In this document: positions 53,367-62,195 of the stretch, piece by piece
How positions within the stretch are numbered: position 1 is the stretch's first letter
Layout: each line of letters begins with the position of its first letter
Assembly (NCBI RefSeq): GCF_022834715.1
Contig: NZ_BQKC01000001.1
Coordinates: 62,001 to 126,000 of the forward strand
DNA: 64,000 nucleotides
From: Granulimonas faecalis
GTDB taxonomy: Bacteria; Actinomycetota; Coriobacteriia; Coriobacteriales; Atopobiaceae
Direction: 5' to 3'
Notes under the pieces: model-generated
What the model was told of the DNA's origin: nothing
Databases searched by the model: none
What the model saw: the letters and a program-made list of their open reading frames with translations, nothing else
Program-made: the position numbers and the translations under genes

Positions 53367-53406
53367 TCGAGGGGCCCCGACGCGCCGAAGCGTCGGGGCC
53401 CCTCGA
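53367..53406. terminator. 17-bp perfect hairpin between fsa and metA
   Basis: Stem 53367-53383 with 53390-53406, six-base loop GCCGAA, no mismatches. It lies between convergent genes and there is no T-run on either side. Likely a bidirectional stop. Confidence 0.7.
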
Positions 53407-53476
53407 CCGTGCGTCGGGTACGGAGATGCGCCGTGCGGGTGGGTGGGGCGACAGGTGCCGTCGTCCCCTCGTCACG

Positions 53477-54451
53477 TCACAGCTTGGCGGGCACGCCGTG
53501 CTCGGCTGCGGCCTGCTCGGCCAGTTGGGCCTTGACCGCAGGCATCGTCTCCAGCTCGTAGGGCGTCATCTGGTAGACGTAGTTGAGCCAGTTGCGCCAC
53601 AGCAGGTTGGCGTGGGCGCGCCAGGTGAAGATCGGCTGGCGCTCCGGGTCGTCGTCGGGGAAGTAGTTCTCCGGCAGCTGGATGGGCAGCCCCGCCTTGA
53701 AGTCGCGCCAGTACTCGCCGGCCAGGGTGTCGCGGCCGTACTCAAAGTGCCCGAGCACGTACACCTCGAAGAAGTGGGGCGTGGCCACGAGGGCCGGGCC
53801 GCTCGTGAAGCCGCGGGAGAGCACCTGCAGGGACGGGTCGGCCTCGATGGCGTTGGGGTCGCTCGTGGCGTGGCGCGAGTGGGGCATGTTGTGCACCTCG
53901 TCGAACCCGTTGGTGAGGAAGTTGTACTCGTCGCACAGGCGCTGCGGGAACACGCCGAAGAGCTTGGCCCCCAGCAGGCGCTTGGGCACGCCGTGCAGGT
54001 GGTAGAGGCCGGCCATGGCGCCCCAGCACAGGTACATGGTGGAGAACACGTGTGTCTGGGCCCAGTCCATGATCTTGCAGAGCTCGTCCCAGTAGTCCAC
54101 ATCCTCGAAGGCCATCTGCTCCACGGGCGCGCCGGTGATCACGAGGCCGTCGTAGTAGCCGTCGCGGAAGGCGTCGAACGTCTCGTAGAACTTCACCAGG
54201 TGGTCCTGGCTCACATGGGTGGACTCGTGGCTGGAGACGCGCATGAAGTCGACGTCCACCTGCAGCGGGCTCTTGGAGATGAGCCGCAGGATCTGGGTCT
54301 CCGTCTCCACCTTGGTAGGCATGAGGTTGAGGATGACCACGCGCAGCGGGCGGATGTCCTGGTTGGAGGCGACCTCCTCCTCCAGGGCGAAGATGCGCTC
54401 CTGCCGCAGGATCTCCTTGGCGGGCAGGCCGTCGGCGACTTTGATGGGCAT
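53477..54451 (-). CDS. metA: Homoserine O-acyltransferase (MetA family), predicted acetyl-specific
   Basis: A 324-residue methionine-biosynthesis enzyme that acylates homoserine. The nucleophile Cys142 is in MYLCWGAMAGLYHLHG; conserved VVILNLMPTKVETE and FEYGRDTL are present. ATG 54451 is chosen because GGAGGTCCC precedes it. Residue 111 (GAPVEQMAFE) is Glu. In the Bacillus cereus enzyme Glu at this place gives acetyl-CoA use and Gly gives succinyl-CoA use. So O-acetylhomoserine is the predicted product, despite the common name of succinyltransferase. Confidence 0.93.
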   Translation of the reverse strand: MPIKVADGLPAKEILRQERIFALEEEVASNQDIRPLRVVILNLMPTKVETETQILRLISKSPLQVDVDFMRVSSHESTHVSQDHLVKFYETFDAFRDGYYDGLVITGAPVEQMAFEDVDYWDELCKIMDWAQTHVFSTMYLCWGAMAGLYHLHGVPKRLLGAKLFGVFPQRLCDEYNFLTNGFDEVHNMPHSRHATSDPNAIEADPSLQVLSRGFTSGPALVATPHFFEVYVLGHFEYGRDTLAGEYWRDFKAGLPIQLPENYFPDDDPERQPIFTWRAHANLLWRNWLNYVYQMTPYELETMPAVKAQLAEQAAAEHGVPAKL

Positions 54452-54581
54452 GGGACCTCCGGCGCTCTGGCTGAACGTTGGTTGACAGGGACCCATGCTA
54501 TCAGGTGCGCCTCCGGACTTGCGGCTCTTACCGATTGTGGGAGATCGGGCCTTGCGGGTTGTTTGCCAAAAAATAATATTC

Positions 54582-54624
54582 AGTCCTATTTTAAAGGACT
54601 AACGGTAAGAAATAATGCTATAAA
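54582..54624 (+). promoter_or_regulatory. Hairpin and extended -10 before the small secreted-protein genes
   Basis: AGTCCT/AGGACT (54582-54600) is followed by TG-C-TATAAA (54616-54624), a good extended -10 box. The region 54520-54720 is markedly AT-rich for this genome and contains nothing else I can identify. Confidence 0.5.
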
Positions 54625-54714
54625 TGAGGTAGAAGAAGGATAATTAGCTGATAGCTAAGAGAGGAGGTCGTAAGCATTCTCCGATGGTTTATGCATTATG
54701 AAAAGGAGAGAATA

Positions 54715-55089
54715 ATGAAGAAAAGGATTCTGATCCTCCCCTTGTTGGCTGCCGCGGCGCTCTGTTGCGGCACTTTTGTCGTCACTCCTGCGATGGCCTC
54801 TGAGGCCATCGCCCCCTTTGCTCAGGAATCTCCTGCTAGGCGCCCCACCATGCAGGCAACCCAGACGCTCTATTACAACTGTGGTGCTCGCATTTGGGTT
54901 ACCTACACTATCTTGTCGGACAAAATCAGCGGGATTTTGTCCTATCAGGTGACCACCCAGCCCACATCCTCCCAGAACTATTCCGTGAGTTACAGGGCGG
55001 TTGATGGTGGGGCTCGCCATGACTTCACTATTCGGTACACCTTCGCAGACGGAAGTGTGCACACCGAGACGAAGTGCCTTCTTCCTTAA
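54715..55089 (+). CDS. Small secreted protein of unknown function
   Basis: A 124-residue protein from ATG 54715 (AAAAGGAGAG upstream). A clear Sec signal peptide (MKKRILILPLLAAAALCC, cut near PAMASEA at about residue 29) precedes a mature part of about 95 residues. That part is rich in Thr, Tyr and Ser and contains two cysteines (YYNCGA and the C-terminal TKCLLP) that could form a disulfide. No family recognised. Lower GC and different codon use than neighbours hint at acquisition. It is followed after 15 bases by another secreted protein gene. Confidence 0.75.
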   Translation: MKKRILILPLLAAAALCCGTFVVTPAMASEAIAPFAQESPARRPTMQATQTLYYNCGARIWVTYTILSDKISGILSYQVTTQPTSSQNYSVSYRAVDGGARHDFTIRYTFADGSVHTETKCLLP

Positions 55090-55104
55090 GTTGGGAGGGA
55101 TACC

Positions 55105-55563
55105 ATGAAGCGCAATGGTGCAAGGTCGCGTGCGCTGCTTCTTTTTGGCTTCGGTTCGCTCCTTCTCCTTGGGGCAGCGACGGTGGCGCTTGCGAGCAAT
55201 GCGCCCCAGTTTGTCACCCAGTCTCCTGCTAACGAGTGTGCTCCGGGCGTCGCGCAGTTCAAAGGCCGCGTCACTCATGTGGGAAACGGGCGCATCGTGC
55301 TCGAAGACCCGCGAGTATTGACCCACGACCCCATCCCGGAGGACGAGGAGCCCTTCAGGGTCTTCATGGTGGATGGCTCCACGTTGGTCACCGATGCGCG
55401 CGGCAACTCCATTGATTTGGAATGCCTAGAACCCTTGTCTTGGGCTTTGGTCGAGGTCTCTTCGGGCCAAGAGAACGAGAGGTATTCCACGGCGCTTCGC
55501 ATATGTGCTGTTGACCTTCAGACGCATCTGGATGCCATGGAGGAGCCGGCTGTAGAACACTAG
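55105..55563 (+). CDS. Small secreted or membrane-anchored protein of unknown function
   Basis: A 152-residue protein. Basic residues and a hydrophobic segment (about 9-30: ALLLFGFGSLLLLGAATVALA) form a signal peptide or anchor. The remainder has three cysteines and a small beta-rich look (FKGRVTHVGNGRIVLEDP, EPFRVFMVDGSTLVTD). This could be an OB-like fold, which is a guess. ATG 55105 has GGGAGGGATACC upstream. Same operon as the gene before; its lower GC matches that gene. Confidence 0.72.
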   Translation: MKRNGARSRALLLFGFGSLLLLGAATVALASNAPQFVTQSPANECAPGVAQFKGRVTHVGNGRIVLEDPRVLTHDPIPEDEEPFRVFMVDGSTLVTDARGNSIDLECLEPLSWALVEVSSGQENERYSTALRICAVDLQTHLDAMEEPAVEH

Positions 55564-55581
55564 GTGCAAGCGAGTGATTTT

Positions 55582-55617
55582 AAGCCCGCCGCCCACTGTC
55601 CTGGGCGGCGGGCTTTT
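55582..55617 (+). terminator. Terminator of the secreted-protein operon
   Basis: Perfect 14-bp stem (55582-55595 with 55602-55615), six-base loop and a short T-run. Confidence 0.94.
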
Positions 55618-55713
55618 CGTCCTGCCGTACCGACCCGTGTGCCGTGGGCAGCCCTCGTGCAAATTGGCTGGTCTCGCGCGTGGCTGCGGCGCGTTTGTCC
55701 CATACTGGAGAAC

Positions 55714-56985
<1,272 letters not shown>

Positions 56986-56999
56986 CGGCCACGTCGGAT

Positions 57000-57028
57000 G
57001 TGACAGCGGTGCCTGGCCCATCTGTCAC
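57000..57028 (+). repeat. Repeat family Q, copy 2
   Basis: GTGACAG/CTGTCAC stem with GGTGCCTGGCCC inside, nearly identical to 43201-43229 and in the same position relative to the preceding stop codon. Confidence 0.75.
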
Positions 57029-57099
57029 TTAGCCTCTTGAGAATCTGATTGTCCTGCCCGCGGTGTTTGCCGCGCGCGGCCCGCGACCCCGGAGGAACC

Positions 57100-58389
57100 A
57101 TGAAGCAGCTGCGCCCATACCCCCAGGCGGTCGTCACCAAGAAGGCCGCCCGGGCCATCTCGGCGGGACACCCCTGGGTCTTCGAGGGAGAGGTCCGCTC
57201 CCTGGAGCCGTCGCCGGCCACCGGGGAGGCGGCCACCAACGGCTGTGTGGTGGACGTGCGCGAGGAGAAGGGCACCTATCTTGGCACGGGTCTGCTTTCC
57301 GAGCAGAGCAAGATCCGCGTGCGGCTGGTCACCCGCAACGCCAACGACCGCGTGGACGACGCCTTCTGGCGCCGCAAGGCTGCCTGGGCCTGGGACTACC
57401 GCGAGTGCGTCATGGGCGCCCGGGCCCTCCCCGGCGCAGAGCCCGACACCAACTGCTGCCGCGTGGTCTTCTCCGAGGCGGACGGCTTCCCGGGCCTTAC
57501 GGTGGACCGCTATGAGGACGTGCTCGTCTCGCAGGTGGGCACTGTGGGCATGGAGCGCCTCCGCCCCACGGTGTGCCCCGCGCTCCTCGACACCCTTCGC
57601 GGCCGCGGCCAGGCCATCCGCGGCATCTACGAGCGCAACGACATCGCCAGCCGTGCCAAGGAGGGGCTGCCGTCCTACACCGGCTGGTGGCCCGAGCCCG
57701 GTGCCTGCGACCCCGGCGAGCCCTCCGTGGTGGCGCGCGAGAACGGCGTCGCTTACGCCCTTGACCTCGTGCACTCCCAGAAGACGGGCTTCTTCCTCGA
57801 CCAGAAGTACAACCGCCGCGCGGTCCGCGACATCGCGGCCGGCCGCCGCGTGCTCGACTGCTTCTCCCATGTGGGCCCGTTCGGTCTCAACGCCGCGGCG
57901 GGAGGGGCGGCTTTTGTGCGCTGCGTGGACATATCGCAGGCGGCGTGCGACCTGGCCGCCGCCAATGCCCGTCTGAACGGCCTCGAGGACGTCATGGGCT
58001 TCACCTGCGCCAACGTCTTCGAGTACCTGGACGCCCTCATCGCCGACAAGCGCCGCCGCACCGAGGAGGGCGGCCCCTTCGACCTCATTGTTTTGGACCC
58101 GCCGGCCTTCACCAAGAGCCGCAAGAACGTGTCCGCCGCCGCCCGCGGTTACCGCGAGATCAACAACCAAGCCCTGCGCCTGCTGCCCCGCGGCGGCTAC
58201 CTGGCCACGTGCAGCTGCTCCCACTTCATGGACGCCGACCGCCTCAAGGATGCCGTCGCCCAGGCGGCCCACGACGCCAACGTGCAACTCCGCCAGGTGG
58301 AGGAGCGCCAGCAGGCCCCCGACCACCCCATCGTCTGGGGCATCCCCGAGACCCACTACCTGGACTTCCTGATCTTCCAGGTGGTGTAG
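57100..58389 (+). CDS. rlmI: 23S rRNA (cytosine) methyltransferase, RlmI-like
   Basis: A 429-residue class I SAM-dependent RNA methyltransferase. An N-terminal PUA-like domain (about 5-90: KKAARAISAGHPWVFEGEV) precedes a middle domain. The methyltransferase domain has VHSQKTGFFLDQKYNRR, VLDCFSHVGPFGLNAAAGG and the catalytic DPPAFTKSR, all characteristic of RlmI/RlmK. A catalytic Cys follows in LATCSCSHFM. ATG 57100 has GGAGGAACC upstream. It modifies a cytosine in large-subunit rRNA. Confidence 0.9.
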   Translation: MKQLRPYPQAVVTKKAARAISAGHPWVFEGEVRSLEPSPATGEAATNGCVVDVREEKGTYLGTGLLSEQSKIRVRLVTRNANDRVDDAFWRRKAAWAWDYRECVMGARALPGAEPDTNCCRVVFSEADGFPGLTVDRYEDVLVSQVGTVGMERLRPTVCPALLDTLRGRGQAIRGIYERNDIASRAKEGLPSYTGWWPEPGACDPGEPSVVARENGVAYALDLVHSQKTGFFLDQKYNRRAVRDIAAGRRVLDCFSHVGPFGLNAAAGGAAFVRCVDISQAACDLAAANARLNGLEDVMGFTCANVFEYLDALIADKRRRTEEGGPFDLIVLDPPAFTKSRKNVSAAARGYREINNQALRLLPRGGYLATCSCSHFMDADRLKDAVAQAAHDANVQLRQVEERQQAPDHPIVWGIPETHYLDFLIFQVV

Positions 58390-58462
58390 GGCTCCGCGCC
58401 CGCCTCTGTCTCCAGCTCTCTGTGCCAGGTCATCCCTCTACCTGATTCTGCGTCTGACCTGC

Positions 58463-58502
58463 GCCTGAAATCGATTGAGGGCACCCTTAATCGCCTTCAG
58501 GC
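58463..58502. repeat. Family P palindromic repeat, copy 5
   Basis: GCCTGAAATCGATTGAGGG and a near-perfect complementary right arm (CCCTTAATCGCCTTCAGGC), with two or three mismatches, 70 bases after the rlmI stop. Confidence 0.75.
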
Positions 58503-58596
58503 CAGCGGTGGTCCAGCCGTGGGAGATCCGTGATGCTGCTGAAAGGACTGGCCGTAAATAATTAGAACACGTCCAATCAAAGAAGGGAGATGCAAG

Positions 58597-58776
58597 ATGT
58601 CCAGTGGCGGTTTGAGTGAGCGGTTGGCGCTTTCGAGGTACGGGAGGCGCGAGTTTCTCCAGATTCTTTCCCTTGCTGCGGCAGGGGCCCTTCTCCCCTG
58701 CCCCAAGGTGTCAGAGGCTGCAGAGATGCGCCGCGCGCGTCTCGAAGAGGTCTTGGACACCTACTGTGAAATGTAA
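58597..58776 (+). CDS. Tat-signal micropeptide upstream of a two-component system
   Basis: A 59-residue gene starting at ATG 58597 with GAAGGGAGA about 7 bases upstream. The N-terminal part contains RYGRREFLQILSLAAAGALL, a twin-arginine pattern (RRxFLQ) followed by a hydrophobic core. The C-terminal 20 residues (AEMRRARLEEVLDTYCEM) are amphipathic with one Cys. The product looks like an exported peptide or short membrane-anchored protein. It is 60 bases before the response-regulator gene and shares its AT-richer composition. It may be a signal, accessory or sensor-partner peptide for the kinase; that is inference. Confidence 0.6.
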   Translation: MSSGGLSERLALSRYGRREFLQILSLAAAGALLPCPKVSEAAEMRRARLEEVLDTYCEM

Positions 58777-58835
58777 TTATAAAACATAGTAATTAAAGTC
58801 GATTGATGAATAACGGTTCAACGAAGGGGGCCACC

Positions 58836-59525
58836 ATGGCATCCGTCCTCTATGTGGAAGACGAAGTGCGGTTGGCCTCCCTCGTTGGCCGCTATCTTGC
58901 GCGGGCGGGCCATGATGTGCGGCTCCTCTCCACTGGGGAGGAGCTCATTGAATCCATAGGGACGGTACCTTGCGACCTCGTTCTCCTTGACTTGGGGCTG
59001 CCCGGAATGGATGGTCTGACGGTCATAGGTCGCGTTCGCGAACGCTCTTCAGTTCCACTTGTGGTACTTACCGCTCGGAGCGCCGACCTCGACTGCACTC
59101 AGGCAATTGCTACCGGTGCGGACCTCTTTTTGTCCAAGCCGTTCCGCCCCATGGTGCTTGTTTCCCATGTGGATGCGTTGCTTCGGCGTGCGGCACAGGG
59201 TCCGGCGACGGCTAGCCTTTCCTACGGCGATCTGAGGGTGGACCCCGTCACCGGGGATTTCCTGTGCCGAGGGGTGCGGCTTCTCTTGGCCCCGCGGGAA
59301 CGGAGACTGCTGCTTGTCCTCATGTCAAACGACGGGAGTGCAAAGACCCGTGAGCACCTAGCTTCTGCAGTCTGGGGCTCTAGGGCCGGCAGCTCCCATG
59401 CGATGGATGAGTCTGTGCGACGCCTTCGTCGGGCTTTGGAGGATGCCGGGTCCGCTGTGCAGGTTTGCACTTTGTGGGGAAGGGGTTTTTGCTTGGAGGG
59501 GTCAGATGAAAGGGATGCCCAATGA
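58836..59525 (+). CDS. OmpR-family response regulator
   Basis: A 229-residue transcription factor. The receiver domain has VEDE, phospho-acceptor Asp52 in LVLLDLGLPGMDG, and SKPF. The C-terminal winged helix (about 125-229) ends in CTLWGRGFCLEG, the wing of OmpR proteins. ATG 58836 is taken because GAAGGGGG lies upstream; a start at 58803 is less likely. It overlaps the kinase gene by four bases. Confidence 0.92.
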   Translation: MASVLYVEDEVRLASLVGRYLARAGHDVRLLSTGEELIESIGTVPCDLVLLDLGLPGMDGLTVIGRVRERSSVPLVVLTARSADLDCTQAIATGADLFLSKPFRPMVLVSHVDALLRRAAQGPATASLSYGDLRVDPVTGDFLCRGVRLLLAPRERRLLLVLMSNDGSAKTREHLASAVWGSRAGSSHAMDESVRRLRRALEDAGSAVQVCTLWGRGFCLEGSDERDAQ

Positions 59526-60634
59526 AGTCGAATCGAAGCAATCAGGTCTCCCCAAAAACACGGTCTTCTCTGGACCGTCTCATGGATTTGGCCCGATGGA
59601 CGCCGTTCGTGGCCGCTGTTATCGTGCTCCTTTATGCGCTGTTGGCGACTGGGCTTGTTAACGTACAGGCTCGACGCTCCCTTATGGCGGCGCAAAATAC
59701 CGCGGTTTTGGGCCTGGGCTATCCGCCTTACCACATGGGGCCTGTAACCGACATTACCTATAGCGGGCCGGACTCGGCCGGCATGCTCCAAGTGAACCTG
59801 TTCTCCCATATCCTCCATGACCAAGAGGCGGGCACCCTCGTCATGGACGAGATAAGGCCTTACGAAGATGGCTTGGTGAGCGGCTGGTACTACGCGTTCG
59901 ACGGCGACCTTTTCTCTTTTGAGACCGGCGGCCTGTGGGCATGTTGGGTGGATACCACCTTTCCCGTTTTTGCCGTCCGTGCATCCACAGCAGTCTTGGC
60001 TGCTATGGCTGCCCTTGCGTCCCTTGCTGTGCGCCACGCCTGCAGGCAGGCCCGAGGCGCGCTGGCGGGGGAGCGCGACCGCGCGAGGCATGCGTTTTCG
60101 CGGGCATCCCATTCGATGAAGGCGCCTTTGGCCGTGATTCAAGGGTGTGCAGATGGCCTTGAAGACGGCGTAGTGAATCGGGACGAGGCTGTGGCGGCCA
60201 TATCGGATGAGGTTCGCCGTGCCGCGGCCATGGCAAACCAGGTATTGCAAAAAGCACTGGTGGAGGAGGGTGCCGTTGGTCCGGATTTGAATCGGCGAAA
60301 GGTATGCGACTTGCTCGATGCCGTCGCTCCTCATTTAGAGGGCGTCAGGATAGAACAAAAGTCGGTGCCCGATGAGGCTACAGCTATCTGTGATGAGGAT
60401 TATATCATTGCTCTATTTAATATATTGGAAGGAGGGGGCTGCTCTTCTGTAGTGGCCTCTTGGGAGGGTGGCGCACTTTCCCTTGCAGCGGCGCTGGACG
60501 ACACGGCGACTATGCCCGAGGGCTACGGGCTTGGGCTCGACCTTGCTGCGTTGCTCGTCGAGCAGCAAGGAGGAGCTTTTGACGTCAGCAAGGAGGATGG
60601 TCGCGTTCGGGTGAAGATTACTCTCTGTCCTTAA
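59522..60634 (+). CDS. Sensor histidine kinase, partly degenerate
   Basis: A 370-residue membrane kinase. Membrane segments lie at about 28-47 and 150-170 and enclose a roughly 100-residue extracellular sensor region. The dimerisation domain has His197 in RASHSMKAPLAV, a normal H-box. The ATPase domain is unusual: the N-box reads LFNILEGGGCSS, lacking the second Asn/Asp pattern, the D-box is not clear, and only GYGLGLDLAALLVEQQGG (G2) is typical. ATP binding may be weak. ATG 59522 overlaps the regulator stop. The micropeptide upstream could be its ligand. Confidence 0.85.
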   Translation: MKSNRSNQVSPKTRSSLDRLMDLARWTPFVAAVIVLLYALLATGLVNVQARRSLMAAQNTAVLGLGYPPYHMGPVTDITYSGPDSAGMLQVNLFSHILHDQEAGTLVMDEIRPYEDGLVSGWYYAFDGDLFSFETGGLWACWVDTTFPVFAVRASTAVLAAMAALASLAVRHACRQARGALAGERDRARHAFSRASHSMKAPLAVIQGCADGLEDGVVNRDEAVAAISDEVRRAAAMANQVLQKALVEEGAVGPDLNRRKVCDLLDAVAPHLEGVRIEQKSVPDEATAICDEDYIIALFNILEGGGCSSVVASWEGGALSLAAALDDTATMPEGYGLGLDLAALLVEQQGGAFDVSKEDGRVRVKITLCP

Positions 60635-60650
60635 CCCCTCGTCTCTGCTT

Positions 60651-61217
60651 TCAGGCGGAGGGGGGTGCGCCGTCAGTCGCAGGGTCCGCGAGTGCCGAGA
60701 CGAGCGTGCTTGCGGCCTTTGCCGCGTCCCGCCGCGCCTCCTTCGCCGCCCGCCGCCGTGCGCGGAAGAACTCCCGCAGCATCCCGGCGCACTCCTCCTC
60801 CAGCACGCCGCCACAGACCTCGAACGCGTGGTTGAGGCGCGCATCGCCGCTCACGTCGTAGAGGGTCCCCACGGCCCCGCCCTTGGGGTCGGGGGCGCCA
60901 AAGACGCAGCGGTCCACTCGCGCGTTCACCATGAGGCCGGCGCACATGAGGCAGGGCTCCAGGGTCACGTACACGGTGCAGCCGGTGAGCCGCCAGCGGT
61001 CCAGGGCCTGCGCGGCGGCCACCATGGCCGAGAACTCCGCGTGGGCGCTGGGGTCGCGGTCGGTCTCTCGGCGGTTGTGGGCTGCCGCCACGACCTCGCC
61101 GTCGCACACCACCACGGCGCCGATGGGCACCTCGCCCTCCTCGGCGGCCTTCGCCGCCTCGCCCAAGGCCAGGGCCATGAACCTCTCGTCTTGGGCCTGA
61201 GCTGCAGAAACGTCCAC
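60651..61217 (-). CDS. tadA: tRNA-specific adenosine deaminase
   Basis: Zinc enzyme of 188 residues that converts A34 to inosine in tRNA-Arg. The HAE motif is at His59-Glu61 (DPSAHAEFSAM) and the PCxxC motif at PCLMC (Cys89, Cys92). GTG at 61217 is chosen, with AAAGGCGG upstream; ATG at residue 14 is an alternative. The C-terminal extension is Ala/Arg-rich. Divergent from tRNA-Ser. Confidence 0.93.
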   Translation of the reverse strand: MDVSAAQAQDERFMALALGEAAKAAEEGEVPIGAVVVCDGEVVAAAHNRRETDRDPSAHAEFSAMVAAAQALDRWRLTGCTVYVTLEPCLMCAGLMVNARVDRCVFGAPDPKGGAVGTLYDVSGDARLNHAFEVCGGVLEEECAGMLREFFRARRRAAKEARRDAAKAASTLVSALADPATDGAPPSA

Positions 61218-61232
61218 CGGCCGCCTTTCGGT

Positions 61233-61262
61233 TTGAATCTTGGGGATATGCGGTAGGATAAC
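61233..61262 (+). promoter_or_regulatory. Probable tRNA-Ser promoter
   Basis: TTGAAT (61233-61238) and GATAAC (61257-61262), 18 bases apart, end 7 bases before the tRNA. Confidence 0.4.
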
Positions 61263-61269
61263 AGGACCC

Positions 61270-61359
61270 GGGGAGATGGCAGAGCGGTCGAATGCAGCGG
61301 TCTTGAAAACCGCCGGGCGCGCAAACGTCCCGGGGGTTCGAATCCCCCTCTCCCCGCCA
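61270..61359 (+). tRNA. tRNA-Ser (anticodon UGA)
   Basis: Ninety-base cloverleaf including encoded CCA. The acceptor stem is GGGGAGA with TCTCCCC and the discriminator is G. The anticodon loop CTTGAAA gives UGA. A long variable arm (CGGGCGCGCAAACGTCCCG) is typical of serine tRNAs. The T-arm is GGGGGTTCGAATCCCCC. All stems pair. Confidence 0.97.
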
Positions 61360-61418
61360 GGTACGAGTTCCGCCGGGCCGCGAGCGTGGCCCGTCGTCAC
61401 CCTCCGGAAGGAGCAACC

Positions 61419-61973
61419 ATGGTCGCCGTCATCGTCATTCTCGTCATCGTGGTCGTGCTGGTGGTCGCCTGCATCTCCATCTACAACGGCATCGTCCAGA
61501 AGCGCAACCGCGTGGACAACGCTTGGCAGAACATCGACGCCAACCTGCAGCGCCGCAACGACCTCATCCCCAACCTCGTCGAGGCCGTCAAGGGCTACGC
61601 CAAGCACGAGAGCGGCACCTTCGAGGCCGTGACCGAGGCCCGCGCCGCCGTGGCGGCCGCCCCCGACCCGCAAGCCGCCATGGAGGCGAGCGACATGCTC
61701 ACCGGGGCCCTGCGCCAGCTCTTCGCCGTGGCCGAGGGCTACCCCGACCTCAAGGCGTCGGCCAACTTCATCAACCTCCAGCAGCAGCTGGACGAGACCG
61801 AGAACCGCATCGTCTACGCGCGCCAGTCGTACAACGACTGCGTCTACCTCTACAACACGGCCATCCAGACCTTCCCCGGCAACCTCGTGGCGGGCGTCGG
61901 CCACTTCACGGCCAAGGACGGCTTCAACGTCGCGGACGACTCCGTGCGCGACGCCCCCGAGGTCAGGTTCTAG
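61419..61973 (+). CDS. lemA: LemA-family protein
   Basis: A 184-residue protein with one N-terminal membrane segment (about 2-24) and a helical domain with YNGIVQKRNRVDNAWQNIDANLQRRNDLIPNLVE, the LemA signature, and YPDLKASANF. Function not established; members are surface-associated. ATG 61419 follows GGAAGGAGCAACC. It ends at a strong terminator. Confidence 0.95.
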   Translation: MVAVIVILVIVVVLVVACISIYNGIVQKRNRVDNAWQNIDANLQRRNDLIPNLVEAVKGYAKHESGTFEAVTEARAAVAAAPDPQAAMEASDMLTGALRQLFAVAEGYPDLKASANFINLQQQLDETENRIVYARQSYNDCVYLYNTAIQTFPGNLVAGVGHFTAKDGFNVADDSVRDAPEVRF

Positions 61974-61999
61974 GACCGCCGCCACATCCCGCCATGACG

Positions 62000-62027
62000 A
62001 AGGGCCCCTCCGCGGAGGGGCCCTTTT
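62000..62027 (+). terminator. Terminator of lemA
   Basis: Fully self-complementary stem AAGGGCCCCTCC/GGAGGGGCCCTT followed by TTCTCTT. Confidence 0.93.
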
Positions 62028-62074
62028 CTCTTGGCTGCCATGCGGCGGCGTGGGCTGGCGCATGCAGGTGGCTC

Positions 62075-62177
62075 TTCAGTGAGTGGCGTCGGCCCCTTCG
62101 GTGAGCGGATCGGCCGCTCACCGAAGCTTCCGTGTGCGGAAAAGCGCTCATCGAGCGGCCTGTGCCCACTCACCGAA
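62075..62177. other. Multi-branched inverted-repeat cluster
   Basis: Outer arms TTCAGTGAGTGG (62075-62086) and CCACTCACCGAA (62166-62177) pair at 11 of 12 positions. They enclose a 13-bp perfect hairpin (62096-62108 with 62114-62126), a 5-bp hairpin (62128-62141) and another 5-bp hairpin (62145-62157). The motif GTGAG(T/C)GG or its complement occurs four times. It lies between the convergent lemA and yfcE-like genes, after the lemA terminator. Confidence 0.55.
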
Positions 62178-62195
62178 CGAGGGGCCGCCCGCTTC

